Assembly: GCA_905221605.1 (NCBI GenBank)
Contig: CAJNDS010002731.1
Coordinates: forward strand, 105,001 to 169,000
DNA from: Symbiodinium natans
Lineage: Eukaryota > Sar > Dinophyceae > Suessiales > Symbiodiniaceae
Length of the DNA: 64,000 nt
Direction of reading: 5' to 3'
Under the pieces are notes generated by a model. The model did not search any database, had not been told where the DNA came from, and saw only the letters and a list, made by a program, of their open reading frames with translations. The position numbers and the translations under genes are program-made. Positions 49,101-61,482 of this stretch are shown in pieces (the stretch's first letter is position 1; every line of letters begins with the position of its first letter).

Positions 49101-51883
49101 GCAGCACCCTGGCTGCACAAGTTGCACATGGCAAGCATTTGTACACTCGCACCTCTGGTTTCCCTCCCTAAAAAAACTTGGCTGAATGCTCTCAGTGTGC
49201 AAAGACGGTGGGTGGCCGCTCTTAACCGCAAGCCCTGCACCCAAGCATGCTCCGTCTCCGCAACTTGTCCAACGACACCAACGACAAATCACCCTTGCCT
49301 AGTGAATTGGAGAGACCTTTCTTTTAACTTTGCACTGCCGTGGCGATAGAAAATGTGGCAGGCACTGATCTTGCTGCTGCCGCTGCTGCTGGAGTACGAG
49401 ACCTTTGGGCTCATGGACCCAAACTCTCTCGCTGCTTCTGCCGCACTGATCCCTCTGAGAGATGCCCAACTGAAGCCGAGCATGGCCCCTCTTTCCCCCC
49501 CTTTGCACCCCTCCGAACTGAGTGAAGCTCAGGAGAAGTCTCGTGAAAGCTTGGCGGCCGCAACCTCCATGGCTCCTTGGCTCTGCTCTGCGAATGAAAT
49601 TTCCTGAAATTTTGCACATGTCAACGGCAGAGACATCAGGGTTTTAGGGGCTGATGCTGCTGCCACCGACAAAAAAAGAGGCCCCGGACCGCGGGACCGC
49701 GGCCGGACCAACCTTCAAAGACTCCAATGGCCAAGCCTTCTTTATAATCAGGACCTCAGGTTTGCACAGGTTCGTGCTCCTGCGCTTGCGATGCGCATGC
49801 TGTGCGGCGGCTCTCCCGCCCCGCCCCGCCGCGTCTCGCGCCCGCCACGCCGCCGCGCCGCTTCTCCAGCTCATCCGCCAGCTGCGGCAGTAGCCACAGT
49901 AACCGAGCAGGCCTAGCCGCATTTCGCAGCTCGACCCTTTTAGAGAGCTCGGCTCAGTGACGACAAGCGGGATCGGCGGAAACAGCATTGCAACAGCACA
50001 TCTTCCTGAAGGCAAAAATCACATGGCTTGCATAAGAAAGTGGGGGGGGGGTTTTGTTGAAGGGCAGGGGGTGGGTGGGGGGGGGGGGGGCGGATCACGG
50101 TCTCTGCCAAGGTCATGGTGCCGCACGGAATCGCGAACCTCGCGTCGTCCACCGTGGGCTTCCTCATTGTCTCCTCGAAGATCGGCGATCGGGCGGTTTG
50201 GCAAAGTCTTAGATCGCTGGACCTCAACCACTTAAGCTTTTCAGGCCTTTTAGAACATCTATGAAATAACCCCACCTCGTGAACATCAAGTTGAAGTTAC
50301 ATCAGCCCTGAGCCCCCAAGCCGCAGAGCTCGCAGAAGCTTCGCGGAAACTTCGCAGACGCTTCCGAACGGCCGTCCGAATGCCTTGCGCGCAGAACCCA
50401 GGCGACCATGAGGGTTGGCGCAACGCTGGCGCGACGCCCGGAAGACTGGACATAGATCAGTGATAGGCATTTGAGACGTTGGCATGTTTTTGGCCGTTAT
50501 GTGCTCCTCAGAGGGTCTCTGGCTGAAGCTCTCTCTGCGTCTTGAGGGCGGCTCGCTGATCTGCTGCTTTGGCTACGCGACCAGTCTCTTGGATCGCAGC
50601 CCTTTGATAAAGGGCCCTACTGAGCGCCTCTTCTTCCCACCCTTCCTATGCACTTCATATGCACTTCATATGCACTTCATATGCACCTTCGGGCCTGGGT
50701 CCACTCAGGGCGCCCTTGTTTTGTTCTTTGAGGCGAGCTGTGGCACCTGCTGGTGTTGCACGGCTTCGTGGGCGTGGGCCTAGGGCCGCGCGCTTTGAGT
50801 CCTCAAGTGTGAGTTTATGTATGTATCTGTACATGTTGTTTTTTTGATCTTTTGGCCTCATGCATATTTTTACGTGGGATAAGGCTGATGGTCCCTGCCA
50901 TCGCCCCCACACTCCAGCGCTACAACACCCTCGCGCACCCGGACAAGACCTCCCAGGCCGCAGCGCTGCCCCTCTTTGGTATGCAGATCGGCCAGGCCCG
51001 GGGGGGAAAAATGGGGGAAAAATGCAAAAGCTGGGCTCATCGCCTCTGTTGGGAGAGCTTCCTTTTGGAATCTGCTTCTTTTCTGCGAGATTGTCGGCCC
51101 GCTGCTCTTTGGCCTCCGCCTCAGAGTGCTCTTCGCTCTTCCTCCGCTCTTCCTCCGCTCTTCCTCCGCCCTTCCTCTGCCCTTCCTCTGCCCTCCCAAG
51201 AAGTCGGGGGATAAAACGGAGCGGACTGGCACCTCTCTTTCCCTCTCTCTCTCCCTCTCTCTCCCTCTCTCTCACTCCTCTCTTCACTCCTCTCTTCCGT
51301 GAGCTTTTTCTGCCCCACCTTTCTGTTTGGTGCGCCTCTCCCTGCTCCTCTGCTCCCTCCTCTGCTCTCTGAGGCCTGATCACGGGAGAGGGCCGGGACC
51401 GGAGCCGGATGAACCTCGCCTGGCTCGTGGCAGGCTCTCTGAGAACTGAGAGAGCAAGAGAGAGGAAAGGAGAGGAAGAGGAGAGAGGGGAGGAGGGTGC
51501 TTCTCTTCTCCCCTCTTCCCCCCCTTCTCTCTCCTCTCTCTTGTCTCTTTTTCCTTCGAGCGAGAGGCCTCAGCTTCCTGACGGGCATGCTCCTGATGGA
51601 CTTCGTCTTCACGCTCATCCATCGGCACCCTGCGGCCTGCCTAACTCGAGCGCTTTCCCATGTTTCCATTTGCTTTTTTCTTCGGCTCTGTCCCGGGCTC
51701 CCGAAGCAGCTTCTCTCTCAGTCTTCATTGCCAGCTGCCCCAAGTTGCCCAAGCTGCTCTCTCTGAACGCCCTTCGAGGCCATGAAGAGGCTGCAGTACA
51801 CGCCGGAGCAGATCAAGACCATGCTCGAGACCAATGCGCAGGACACGTTCGCAGAAGACGAAGCAGAAGCAGGGCAGTGCTGA
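46125..51883 (+). CDS. Major facilitator superfamily-type transporter
   Basis: MFS proteins are 12-helix secondary transporters. Exon-like stretches: 46125-46187 (VPYGQQLGASTAEIAGFTTA), 46302-46364 (FGLAVVSLMWMPRLADTKG, like the helix 2 / motif A L-A-D-x-x-G), about 46498-46559 (LCLLISVLGTAVAYGLQ), about 46660-46690, about 47191-47300 (YVMMAGRALAGFFGGTMPVL then FVTEIS, the helix 4 and 5 pattern), about 47745-47790 (GNFALAPIAGVIS), about 47865-47912, about 48990-49045 (KILLLMLCLVSTAVRL), about 50112-50205 (MVPHGIANLASSTVGFLIVS), about 50883-50994 (LMVPAIAPTLQRYNTLAHPD), about 51575-51640 (FLTGMLLMDFVFTLI) and 51782-51883 (KRLQYTPEQIKTMLETNAQD, ending TGA). The early exons are convincing MFS. 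Those after 48.9 kb are assigned to the same gene by order, strand and membrane character only. The substrate cannot be told, and several helices are missing from my reading. Confidence 0.68.
48188..48256. repeat. 33-bp direct duplication
   Basis: Two perfect, adjacent copies of a 33-bp unit starting AAGATGAAGAAGCCGGCTGG. It keeps the reading frame, but the surrounding stretch is not clearly coding. Confidence 0.9.
50647..50687. repeat. ATGCACTTCAT 12-bp-period repeat
   Basis: About 3.5 copies of a TATGCACTTCA-type unit in a presumed intron of the transporter gene. Confidence 0.85.
51120..51300. repeat. CTCTTCCTCCG / CT-rich tract
   Basis: Several CTCTTCCTCCG-type repeats are followed by degenerate (CT)n. 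Presumed intronic. Confidence 0.8.
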
Positions 51884-52084
51884 GCAGCGTCTCCAGTGGC
51901 AGACTTTGGAGGCATCTTCGTGTGGCTCTGAGAGCCGCATTTTGCCCTCTGAAGGATGAGGAAAGCTTTGTGGACGACATGCCCGGAGCTTTTCTTCGGG
52001 CATATGGGGGGGGGGGGGTAATGTTGCGGCTGGGTGGACACTTGGGGCGAGCTTCCTTCGAGGTGCAAGCTGCTGCGCGGCATG

Positions 52085-52195
52085 CCCCCTGGATGCAATC
52101 TCACACAATCTCGCACATTCTCACACACAATCGCACACACAATCTCACAGAATCTCACATAATCTCACAGAATCTCACACTCACAAAGGATGCTC
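52085..52195. repeat. AATCTCACAC-type minisatellite
   Basis: About ten degenerate copies of a 10-11-bp AATCTCACAC(A/G) unit, in the spacer after the transporter stop codon. Confidence 0.85.
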
Positions 52196-52589
52196 ACACG
52201 GTCGCTCCGTGGTTCTTCTGAGAGCGTGTTTTGGTTTTCTAAGAACATGCGGGGTGAATGGTCCAAGAAATGGTCCAAGAACAGACTTTCGGAGTCGCAG
52301 GTTGACGCCGGGCAGCCCAGAATACAGAGGCGCGGACTCTCCAAGCCTCCAAGCGAAGCCCAGGGGCCCACAGTTGAGTTTGCTTGAGCTGGCCTCCGCC
52401 CCACGGATGGGATGAGACTCTGGATTGTCCTTTTCCTCTCACACTTTTTGAGATGAGTTTCCCAACTCCCCCCCCCCCCCTTTTGCGCTAGGGTTGAAGA
52501 TGTGGTCGGGAACCGCCCAGAGGCCCACACCAGCAGCGCAGTAGCAGCGGAGATGTGTGCTGTGGGAGTTTGCGTGGCGTTTGGGCCGG

Positions 52590-53372
52590 AAGAGGTTCGT
52601 GGAACGTGTCCTCCGGGAGACCATCCCAAAGATGAGGGAAGATCCGGAAGAGCACCTCGAGGCGAAAAGAAACTCCAGAGCTTCTGAAGTCTTGGGGAAG
52701 CGTTTGTAAATATGACAGTCAAATCCGAGGGTTTCCCATAGGCTGCTTATAGGTCCTGTTTCGCAGGACGTGGCAGCCTGGATTGCCAAAGTCGGAACCG
52801 ATGCAGACCTGAACTTCTTCCATGCCAAGTTCCCCCACATCCCCCGACAACGAAGGTCGGACGGAAGGGACAGAAGGGACAGGAGGGACAGAAGGGACAG
52901 AAGGGACAGAAGGGACAGAAGGGACAGAAGGGACAGAAGGGACAGCTATGGTTGGGTAGGGCTCTTGGGGAAGTGCGCAGGTGGCAGAGCGATGCCTATG
53001 TGGGAGAGCACCAACTGGAGGATGTCGCCCGCGCCTCAGAGCTCACCGCTTTGAGCTTTGCGCAGCCTCTGAGCCCCAGGCGCGGGCGACATCAAATCCA
53101 TCTGTTGCTGCGGCAAAGTGAGCCACAGGGCCTGAGCCGCAGTTTGCGTAAGTTTCCGCGTGTTTACGTCTTTTACGTCGTGCTGCGTCGAGCTGCAAGG
53201 CCCAACGAGGTCTATAATCAAGTCCCATCAGGCTCCCTGATCTTGGCCGATGTTGCGTTGCCTTGCTCTCAGGCGCAGTATTGCCCGTCAATGTTCAGTG
53301 TCCCAACGTGGGCCGGATCACCCTCTTGACCCTAAACTTTCTCGAAGAGAAAGTTCTTTCCTCAGGGGTGAG
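52590..53372 (+). CDS. Unidentified gene, four exon-like stretches
   Basis: About 52597-52708 (FVERVLRETIPKMREDPEEH, then a basic stretch), about 52769-52848 (DVAAWIAKVGTDADLNFFHA, after a TTTCGCAG acceptor), about 52985-53042 (DAYVGEHQLEDVARASE) and about 53284-53372 (VQCPNVGRITLLTLNFLEEK). Their composition and AG borders are protein-like. The second and third stretches are separated by a 9-bp GGGACAGAA minisatellite that reads as R-D-R repeats and is probably intronic. No family recognised. Confidence 0.4.
52861..52942. repeat. GGGACAGAA 9-bp tandem repeat
   Basis: About nine near-perfect copies. Confidence 0.95.
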
Positions 53373-53374
53373 TT

Positions 53375-54770
53375 TTGCAGGGTGCCTTGCACCCCTTTCT
53401 GCGGTGGACGCGGTTGCTTGGAAGTGCTTCTATGCTCTTCTTCTGCTGCCTGATCGCGGATGCATGTGTATCTGAAGACATGCCCGTGTTGTTCCAGAGA
53501 ATCATGTTGAAACAGTGCTTGAGAGCTTTTGTTTGAAGCTCTCGTAAATGTGGTGGGATGATGCGATTTCCCCCCCCCCCCCCCCCCCCCCCTCCTCGGC
53601 AATTCGGGCTGCGGAGATTTGGGCTTGGGCTTGAGGATGGGGTTTTAACAATGCCACCCACCTTGCGGAAACGTTGGATGGCCCGAAAAGAAACACTAAA
53701 AGGATGGGGACCGTAGTGCCAGGGCACTGACTTAGTGGCTCACCCTAAGCAGTACTTTAGTATACTTCAGCCCTTCAAGGCATTCAACACATTGGACTCG
53801 GCTTACCCCCACCATGGAGCTTATGCCTACGCACCACGGAGCACCAATTCTTCGTTGCCTCACAATGCCAGGATGCTTTCCGCTGCCATTTCTGCGAACA
53901 GCTTAGTGCTGCTTGCAGCTTCAAAGCGCCTGTCACCCTGACTTTCAGATCAGATCGTGCCTTGAAGCAAAAAGCACCGCCCTCGCAGCGAGAATACGAT
54001 CTCTAACCCAAGGAACTGCCTCTGACATCACGGAGATCCTAATGTGAACTCTCCAGGATCCAGCGACTACTCACACCGCTTTAGATTGACTCGGTCGGGA
54101 AGGGATCGGAGACTCAAGTTTCTCGTGGGAGGCATTGTGATGCTTGTAAATGAGTCGAAGTCGAGTTTGTCAGAACCTTCAAAAACCCAAAGCCACGAAA
54201 AACTCCGAACGAAGAACGACAGCAAACGCGCGACCTCTAAGGCTCTAAGGCTCCGTAAATCTGCCGTCGCGGCTTCCGAAAAGTTTCGTTGGCGATGACT
54301 GTGGCCGGGTTCATACATTATGCGGTATTCTCGTTTGCGCTTCATTCAATCTGGCAGGCGTTTGCACAAGGTTTGTCACATCCAACAGCCCTGGTGTCCT
54401 GGCGTCGTTCGCCAAACAAAACAAACAGAGACGTGCGAGAGAAGTCGCACATTTCGTGTGGAGCCGATCTGCTCACCGAAGCTGAACTGTCAGGGTGTCC
54501 AGAACACGTTGGGGTATGGCAATGTATGGCAATGTATAGCGGTAGTATAGCGCACTTAGATACCAGTGGGTTACCAGAAGGGCCTTGGTGCAGGCAAAAG
54601 CGCGCATCTGAGAATCTGAGGTGGTTGGACATGGCGCCCACGAAAGCAAACGCCAAGACCTGCGCCACACAGGCGCCCGCTTTCTGCTTTTAGTAAGGTG
54701 TCTCAATTAAAGGGGGCGCGCCACTCTGCGCCGCTGCTCTGCGGCCCAAGCTCTTCAGCTCTTGGCCAGG
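53375..54770. other. Spacer
   Basis: No recognised gene. Contains a run of about 23 C at 53570-53592. The final 40 bases (to about 54770) are pyrimidine-rich and end in CAG five bases before the next start codon. Confidence 0.5.
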
Positions 54771-54775
54771 AGAAG

Positions 54776-55400
54776 ATGGCAAAGACGGAAATCTGCAAGT
54801 TCAACAGCGACTCGGAATGCACTCTGAAGGAGAGGCGCAGTGGCAGATCAGTGGCAGATCTTGGCGACTTGGCGAGTGAGGCGAGTGGGGCAGTTCTCCT
54901 TCAGTCTTCTTGAACTGATCGCTGTGCAGGCATCGGCAAGTGCAAGCGTGGCGCACAATGCAGCCCAAGTCTCGGGGGGTCGCACTCCTCATAACTCACC
55001 ACTCCTCACTTCTTAGAGACCGTTCTCTTGTAGGCATTCTTCAGAACTTCTTTCTTGATGATGAGAAAGTTGCGCAGTGCAGACGACTGGTTCATGAGCT
55101 TTTAAAGTGTTGTTTCCACCACTCAAGGCTTTGCCCATGGCACAGACGAGCTTGTTCCCAAACCCGACTTGTTCAAGACCATGCGCGGCCCTCAGAATCA
55201 TCAGGCTCGAGTTTTGCAAGAGGGGTGTGCTTTTGCCACGAGCTCGCAGCTTGCCATAAGGCTTTGCAGGAAGTGGGCTAAGGCCTGGCAAGAAAAGAAA
55301 AGGGGTGAGCTTAGTTGCCCTCATTGCTCGCAGCTTTCCAGGGCTCCTGCAACTTCACCAACTGCACATTTGCACACGGTGAAGATGAGCTGTGCAACCG
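54776..55400 (+). CDS. Tandem CCCH zinc-finger protein
   Basis: The ATG at 54776 follows a GGCCAG acceptor and opens MAKTEICKFNSDSECTLK. About 54930-54962 continues GIGKCKRGAQCS, giving C-x5-C spacing of a first CCCH finger. About 55146-55188 reads DELVPKPDLFKTM, the linker usual between paired fingers. The 22-nt stretch 55261-55282 supplies LCRKWAK, and 55342 to about 55395 supplies GSCNFTNCTFAHGEDEL, so the second finger is C-x7-C-x4-C-x3-H. CCCH pairs bind AU-rich or other single-stranded RNA. The 55282/55342 junction joins in frame with GC donor and AG|G acceptor; the first two junctions do not resolve to a GT/GC/GA donor in the right phase. The 3' end is not located; a later stretch near 55585-55625 may continue it. 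Confidence 0.75.
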
Positions 55401-56640
55401 ACCTGTTTAAGAAGACTTAGTCCGGGCAGTCCGGGCAGTCCGGGGGTTGGAATCTTGGGCCATCTTTGCACCCAGGCGCGATGCCAAGCGGATGGCAGGA
55501 CCTGCGCTGTGGCAAATTGTTTTTCGGTAATCTGCGGGCTCAGGGTTGAGATGGACCATCAGACAATCAACAGGGCTGGAAACCGTGCATCCGGCAAAGG
55601 TGCTCTGTGTGAGTATGGAGAGTCAATGGAGAGCCCAAACTTACAGAGATGGCGCTACGACTCTGCACCGCAATCAACACGCTCGTGTGCGCCCATACAG
55701 AACTGTAGCACGCCGCTACTCGCCACAACACTTCGAGAATAGAGAGAGAGAGAGAACATGGCAAAGACTATGAGTCTTCAAGTCCCTGGCGCAGGACTTC
55801 GCGGGGCTGAAGTGAACGAGAAGCTTCTTTCTCGTCAGGAGCTGAAAGTCGCCCTGGAGGAGTCCTGTGACACCTGTGTGCCTTGGGCAGCACGAGTAGT
55901 ATGGCATCTGAGTCATCTGATCATCTGCATATATGGGGCCCTCTCATTAGCATGCGTTGCATGCGAGCAGCCTTCAATTGGGAGGTCTCTGAAGCAAGCA
56001 CAGATGATGCCGGCACAGGCAGGGAGATGCTGTGTAGTATCGTTGCCAGCATCGTCATCGTCCGATGTCGGCGCGCGGCGTTGTCAGCCACTTGTTGCCG
56101 GAGCCCGGGAGCCCACTGAGGCAGCATGTCTGAGGAGCGCATGGAGGACCGAATGTCGCGGAGTTTCGGGATGTTTTGGGAGGCTTCAGGAGATTCTTAG
56201 TCATTGCTGATCCGGAAAGATTGGGGCCAGCGCCGACAGGACCACGCCTGGGGTTTGGAGCTCCTTCTCAGTGCACAAACGGCCGCCCTCAGCACAGCAA
56301 CGCAGGAGACGCCGACGTGTTGCCTCTTGACATCCCTTGGGCTGCTCATGATAGTTGGAGTTTGCACAAAGTCAATGCTGCGCGTCGACTCGGCCTGCCG
56401 AGAACATCTAGAATCTAGAAAAGCAAAAGCCGTTGAGGGTTTGTCCGAGGGGAGATGGCTGAGACTTAACGTTCCTAGGGTTAGAGTCGGTTATATAGGC
56501 TCAATCCGTGGCTCGCGTTCGCTGAATCATGCTGAATCCGGTGGCTCGCTGGCTCAGTGGCCCACGTTAGGAGGCTCCCCGCTTCAGGGGGAGGGGTCAG
56601 GGGTCTTGCACGGGGCCTTTGTGGACTTGTATGGAGGAGA
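55400..56640. other. Spacer with possible 3' exons
   Basis: One open stretch at about 55758-55880 (MAKTMSLQVPGAGLRGAEVN) is protein-like but unassigned. Nothing else is recognised. Confidence 0.4.
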
Positions 56641-56663
56641 GGGAGTTTCTAAGGGGTTCCAGC

Positions 56664-56706
56664 CCCCGCGCGCGCGCGCGTGCGTACGTGCGTCGGTCTG
56701 TTTGTT

Positions 56707-56737
<31 letters not shown>

Positions 56738-56767
56738 CGGTCGGTCGGTCGGTCGGTCGGTCGGTCG

Positions 56768-56835
<68 letters not shown>

Positions 56836-56981
56836 GAGCGCGCACGCGTGCTGCGATTGGCGTTTGCGTTGGCGTTGGCGTTGGCGTTGGCGTTTGCGTT
56901 GGCGTTTGCGTTGGCGTTTGCGTTGGCGTTTGCGTTGGCGTTTGCGTTGGCGTTTGCGTTGGCGTTTGCGTTTGCATTTTG

Positions 56982-57027
<46 letters not shown>

Positions 57028-57240
57028 GTGGGGGTTGTGTGGGGGTTGTGTGGGGTTGTGTGGGGGTTGTGTGGGGGTTGTGTGGGGGTTGTGTGGGGGC
57101 TGTGTGGGGGTTGTGTGGGGACTGTGTGGGGGTTGTGTGGGGTTGTGTGAGGGTTGTGTGGGGGTTGTGTGGGGGTTGTGTGGGGGGTTGTGTGGGGGTT
57201 GTGTGGGGGTTGTGTGTGCGTGTGTGTTGTGTGTGTGGGT
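56664..57240. repeat. Composite microsatellite cluster
   Basis: Successive blocks: GC-rich (CG)n near 56668, (GT)n at about 56708-56737, (GGTC)n at about 56738-56768, (TCTG)n at about 56769-56836, (GTTGGC/GTTTGC)n at about 56859-56980, (GT)n at about 56985-57027 and (GGGGTTGTGTG)n at about 57028-57215. Long open frames through it on both strands are artefacts. Confidence 0.97.
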
Positions 57241-59925
57241 GCGCGCTTGCATGCGACTGTGCAAAAACATAGATCGGTTTGCAGGGTGATTAGCTTAGTT
57301 CTGTGCCCAAAGTGGAACACGTACTCAATGTGCCACGTCTTCAGGATGCCGAGGCGCGACCTGTCCTTGCCCTTTCAGGGGATGCTGCCAGAATTCCAAT
57401 GAAGGCGGCCGGGGGGGGGGGGGGGGCTTCTCAAGGGCAGTGACGGTGACCTCACCGAACTTCTCTCAGCTTCTCGCATCTCCTCTCGTCTTCCCCCCCC
57501 GGTTCCTTTCTGGCTGCCTTCAGTTCGACTTGTCCGAGCCCCTGCGAGCCCCTGCGAGGTCCTGCCATTTGGGCATGCCAAGTCTGGGCTCCTCAGCACA
57601 AAATATTAAATACTTGCAACCAAATGACCAAATGTACGACATATCACCTTGAGCAGCTTGCGGTAGCTGAGGAAGCCAGAGATCGTTGCTGGCGGATGCT
57701 GGATTTCCATCTGAGCGCCCGAACCAATGCACTTGGCCTTTCCAGAAGTCCAGAAGTTGTTGTCTGAATTGTCTATGGCATTTATGGGGTGGCGGTAGAG
57801 CCCGGTAGAGCTCACGGCACACAATCGGCACACCTTGCATTGCCCTGCATTGGTGAGGGTGGCAGAGTTGTGGCGGGACTCCGGAATGCATGCTTTAGAA
57901 ACGCGCAGAAAAGAATATCACTCGTTGTGGCTTTACAGGTGCCTTGGAGCGGCACTGTGGCCTCTCCTTGCCAGCCAATCGTCGAGACGTGAAGGTCTGG
58001 CAGTATTGCTGCAGGTCGCAGCAAAGAGTCGCCAGTGAACGGCACCAAGATGAGAGGGAGTCCGACGCGCCTACATATATCTAAGCAGGCTTAGACATAG
58101 CGAATCTTCGCGACGTAGCGGTCATGGCCGGTGTGAAGAAAGCAGAGGCGAATTGGATTGCCTCTGTCAGATTTGGCAAAGCTAGCAGCCGGATTCCGAC
58201 TGCAGACAAGGCCATGGCTTGTTTGCATTTGATCCTTTGCAAGAAGTTGGTCGACATCGATACTCATCAATCACACTGGCTAAGTGCACTGGCCAACCTC
58301 TTGCACATGTTCCATTTAAGCTGGTGGCCGGAGAAGACCCGGTTTGCAGCCAATTTTGTCCCTGCACTCTAGGGTGCTAGGCGTTCCTGCTTCTAAGGGG
58401 GTGACAGACGGGACCATGAGAAGCTCCTTCTCCCCAGGGCCTTAGCCACACGAATCAGGAATCTACGGGAGAGAGGAGGTGCCTGGCCCTTCTGACCTCC
58501 GCGGCTGGGACCATGACGTCTACGGGAGTCAAAACTTATTTGAAGGTTTGTAAAAATGCCCCGCATGTTTCTCGCTCCGGGGAGTCAGTCCCTTTCTGGA
58601 ATGAGCGTATTGTTAAGTTAAGGTCTTCTCAAGTCTTGTGAGACTAAGAGGCGATTGCGGAGCCTGAAACACGTGGGTGTGCGGTGCAAGTTTGGAGCCT
58701 CGGCGACTTCAAAAGGACCGAGGTGTCGTGGCTCATGAGGCTCATGACCTCAAGTATGGGTTACTTTGGGTCGATTCGCTCTTATAAACACGGAGTACCC
58801 TTCTCTGCTTGTGAGAATCGTGATCTCTTCTTGCAGAGCCTTCTGCTGCGAAGCGCCCATTAAGAAGTTGCCAGGAAGGCACTGGAGAGCAGAGTGCTTG
58901 CACATGCTTACACACATGCCTTGCACAGTCGATTCTTGTGAAGATGGGTCATCCTGAAGCTTGTGCAGGCGATTCTTGCCTGATAATCAATTCTACTCGC
59001 GCGGAGCGTGTGGAGGCATTCTGCTTCGTGCCAGGTCCCAGGGCGGACCAAGTAAGCAAAGGCTGGTTCCACGCATTGCCAGTGTGAGGCATCTGACAGT
59101 CTGAGGAGTCAGAGTGACGACTGTGAGCCTCGAGTCCTCATCCGGAGCATCCGAAAAATCCGCAGACTGGCGGCGCGAAATCCATGCGAACATGTCCGGC
59201 TGCACGGAATTTGAGCAATTGCTTCAAAGAGAAGGCAAAAACCTTGCGGAGAATTCGAGCCCTTAATGCCTTGTCACGGAGACGTGAATCGAGCAACTTA
59301 AGATTTACAGTCTAGAGATGTCAATTGAGCCTGCAGATAGACGTGCTGTAGACTCCACGCAGACCCACGCAGACTGAGCCGACTTCGGTGTATGTTTCGT
59401 GTAGCACACAACGATCGTCCGTGACTCGTGCAGAGGACTGCGGCAAGTTTTGTTTCGTGGCACCTCGTGCCCGCACCTCGCGCAAAGCTTTGAGAGACGT
59501 GTTGCCAAGCTTAGCAGCTTTTGGCAAGCTTTGAGGTGGGCAGACCCTTTCAGTTTCAAGGAGTTGGAGGTACAAGAAGAAAACAGCACGACTGCCTGAG
59601 CCGGGCGCAGTGCTGGGCGTAGTGCTGGGCGGGGAAGCGCCGAGTTGCCGATCGTTGTTGATCCTTGGTGATCCTTTGGTGGCTCCAGGGCCGCGTCCAT
59701 AGGAGGGATTTGCCAGAGAGGGAGATTGGGAGCCTTCTTTTCCTCAGTTCCCGCCATGGCTCTGGCCGGGCTGCCCAGTCCTGTGCACCAGTCTTAAATT
59801 CAGAAGGCAAAGGCGCAGCGCCCTGCCGAGGCCGATAGGCACAAGAAAGCCATAGAAAGCCTAGCCTGTTCATGTAGTTTAAGTTCTGCTTGCCGTCATG
59901 AAGCGTGGAACTGGTCGCCACCTGG
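57240..59925. other. Spacer without recognised gene
   Basis: Both strands were read. There is a G run at about 57411-57426 and a few open frames of 60-120 codons, but none has a recognisable family or exon-border pattern. An ATG at 59756 in a GCCGCC-ATGG context (MALAGLPSPVHQ) could be the first exon of the MPC1-like gene. Confidence 0.45.
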
Positions 59926-59932
59926 AGTTGAG

Positions 59933-60796
59933 GCAGCCTTCCTGAACAGCCCCACGGGGCCCATGACCACGCACTTCTGGGGCCCCGTGGCCAATTGGGG
60001 CTTGGCGGCCTCGGGCATGCAAGCCAAGCAGAAACACAGAGAGAGAGAGAGAGAGACTTGCTGTGCAGAAGAGGAAGATGAAGAAGGGGAGGCAGGGAGG
60101 GAGGGAGGGAGAGAGAGAGAGACCTCGTGTGTGTGAGACTCCGCGTCGTAAGCGCAAGTTCATCGAAGAGAGGTACGACGCGGCTCTGAAGGGGCCGGAG
60201 ATTATCAACGAGCGCATGTCCGCCACGCAGGCGCGCTCATGGCGCTTCAGTGCTACTGCAGCTCTTGGGCGAATGCTGGCGTGGCAAGGATGCAAGCAGG
60301 GAACTCGGGGCTCTGCCAAACACAGCGCAGCTCGCGTTCAGCAATCCGCGAAAACCCCCCCCCCACCAAGAAATCAACAAACAACTCAGTTCCACATGTG
60401 CTTTCTCATCTCACGCTGTGATCATTGCAGCCTTGTCAGATTCTGTACAGCGGGCTCTTCGTTCGCTTCGCCTGGGCCGTGCAGCCCCGGAACTACATCC
60501 TGGCATCTTGCCTTGGGCCTCAGTGATATGGACGGTAGTACAAACCGCAAAGCTGTTCTTGCAACAAACCTCTACTCGTGGTGCGCTGGCTGTTGACCGG
60601 CAAAGAAATAAAAGCACGACTTTCTTCTCGAGAACGGGGAGGGGAGGAGAACCCGAAGTGGACCCCCTGACCGTATCCATTTGACAAAGGTGACGCCGGT
60701 TGACTCGCTTCGTGTTACTCAGGTCACACGGCGAATGTCATGGCTCAGGGCAATCAGCTACGACGGTGCAGATCTTGGCCAGAAGATCTTCAGTGA
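59933..60796 (+). CDS. MPC1: Mitochondrial pyruvate carrier subunit, MPC1-like
   Basis: MPC1 pairs with MPC2 to move pyruvate across the inner mitochondrial membrane. Four exons join in frame: 59933-60022 (TGPMTTHFWGPVANWGLAAS, the MPC1 hallmark), 60171-60230 (RYDAALKGPEIINERMSATQ), 60440-60509 (LYSGLFVRFAWAVQPRNYIL) and 60723-60796 (HTANVMAQGNQLRR). The third and fourth join to restore C-H-T-A-N, the counterpart of the family's C-H-x-x-N element. Read without further splicing, the fourth exon ends in TGA at 60794-60796, a fitting length for MPC1. All three donors are GC and all acceptors AG. The first exon is uncertain; an ATG at 59756 is one candidate. Identification is firm because motif order, spacing and membrane segments all agree. 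Confidence 0.93.
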
Positions 60797-61480
60797 AAGG
60801 AGTGCGTGTGACTTGAGGGCAGGTGCAGACGTGCGAACATGCGCAGTAAGATGCGGCCAGGTGGGCTGAGTACAAGATCCAGACAGAGCCCGAGACCGGA
60901 CCAAGCACTGTGCGCGGCCTGCCTGCTACAAGGAGACGGTGTGTGACAGTGAGATGGGGCTCTGATGGGGCGGCCGAGACGATTGTGCCCTGCTGTGCCC
61001 AGGTAATGCAGGCATCATGGCGGCGGGAGTGGCTGCAGGACACGCTGCACAGGGGTTTTGTTATGCCAGCCAGCCAAAAAGGAAGTCATAGGCAAGATGT
61101 ACTGAGTGCGTAGGTCAGTACAGTTGATCTTGGCAGAGGCATCACTGCAATGGTCGTGGCCAGCACGCCCTTACCTCGGAGAAGGGATTGCAATGATGAG
61201 AACACAGTATGTTGCACCATGCGGCGTTCGCTGTTGACTTCTGTTGTGCAAGTCTGTGCGGCGCCGCCAAGGCCTATCCAAAACAGCCTCAAAGGGTGAG
61301 CGCCCACAGCCGGTTGTGACGGTTTAGCCGTTAGCCGCGTTAGCCCTTGAGCCGCCTTGGCCTTAGCCTTGTGTCCTGAGACTGAGGGGCAGTGGTTTCT
61401 TGGCAAGGATGGCCACTCATCCAGCACCTTGGCCCTTAACTTTGTGTACGCCGTGATGCCATGCACTCAGTAGCGGAATG
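60797..61480. other. Short spacer between MPC1- and MPC2-like genes
   Basis: About 690 bases with no recognised exon. It may contain the first exon of the MPC2-like gene, whose start codon was not found, or only introns if the two are one transcript. Confidence 0.5.
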
Positions 61481-61482
61481 AG

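Noticed and set aside
52861-52942. R-D-R repeat protein domain
   Set aside because: The 9-bp minisatellite lies between two exon-like stretches that read differently, so an intronic repeat is more likely than an RD-rich domain.
56204-57289. 361-codon + strand frame with CVCV, SVCL and WRLR runs, and its - strand mirror
   Set aside because: Produced by the composite microsatellite cluster; there is no complexity outside the repeats.
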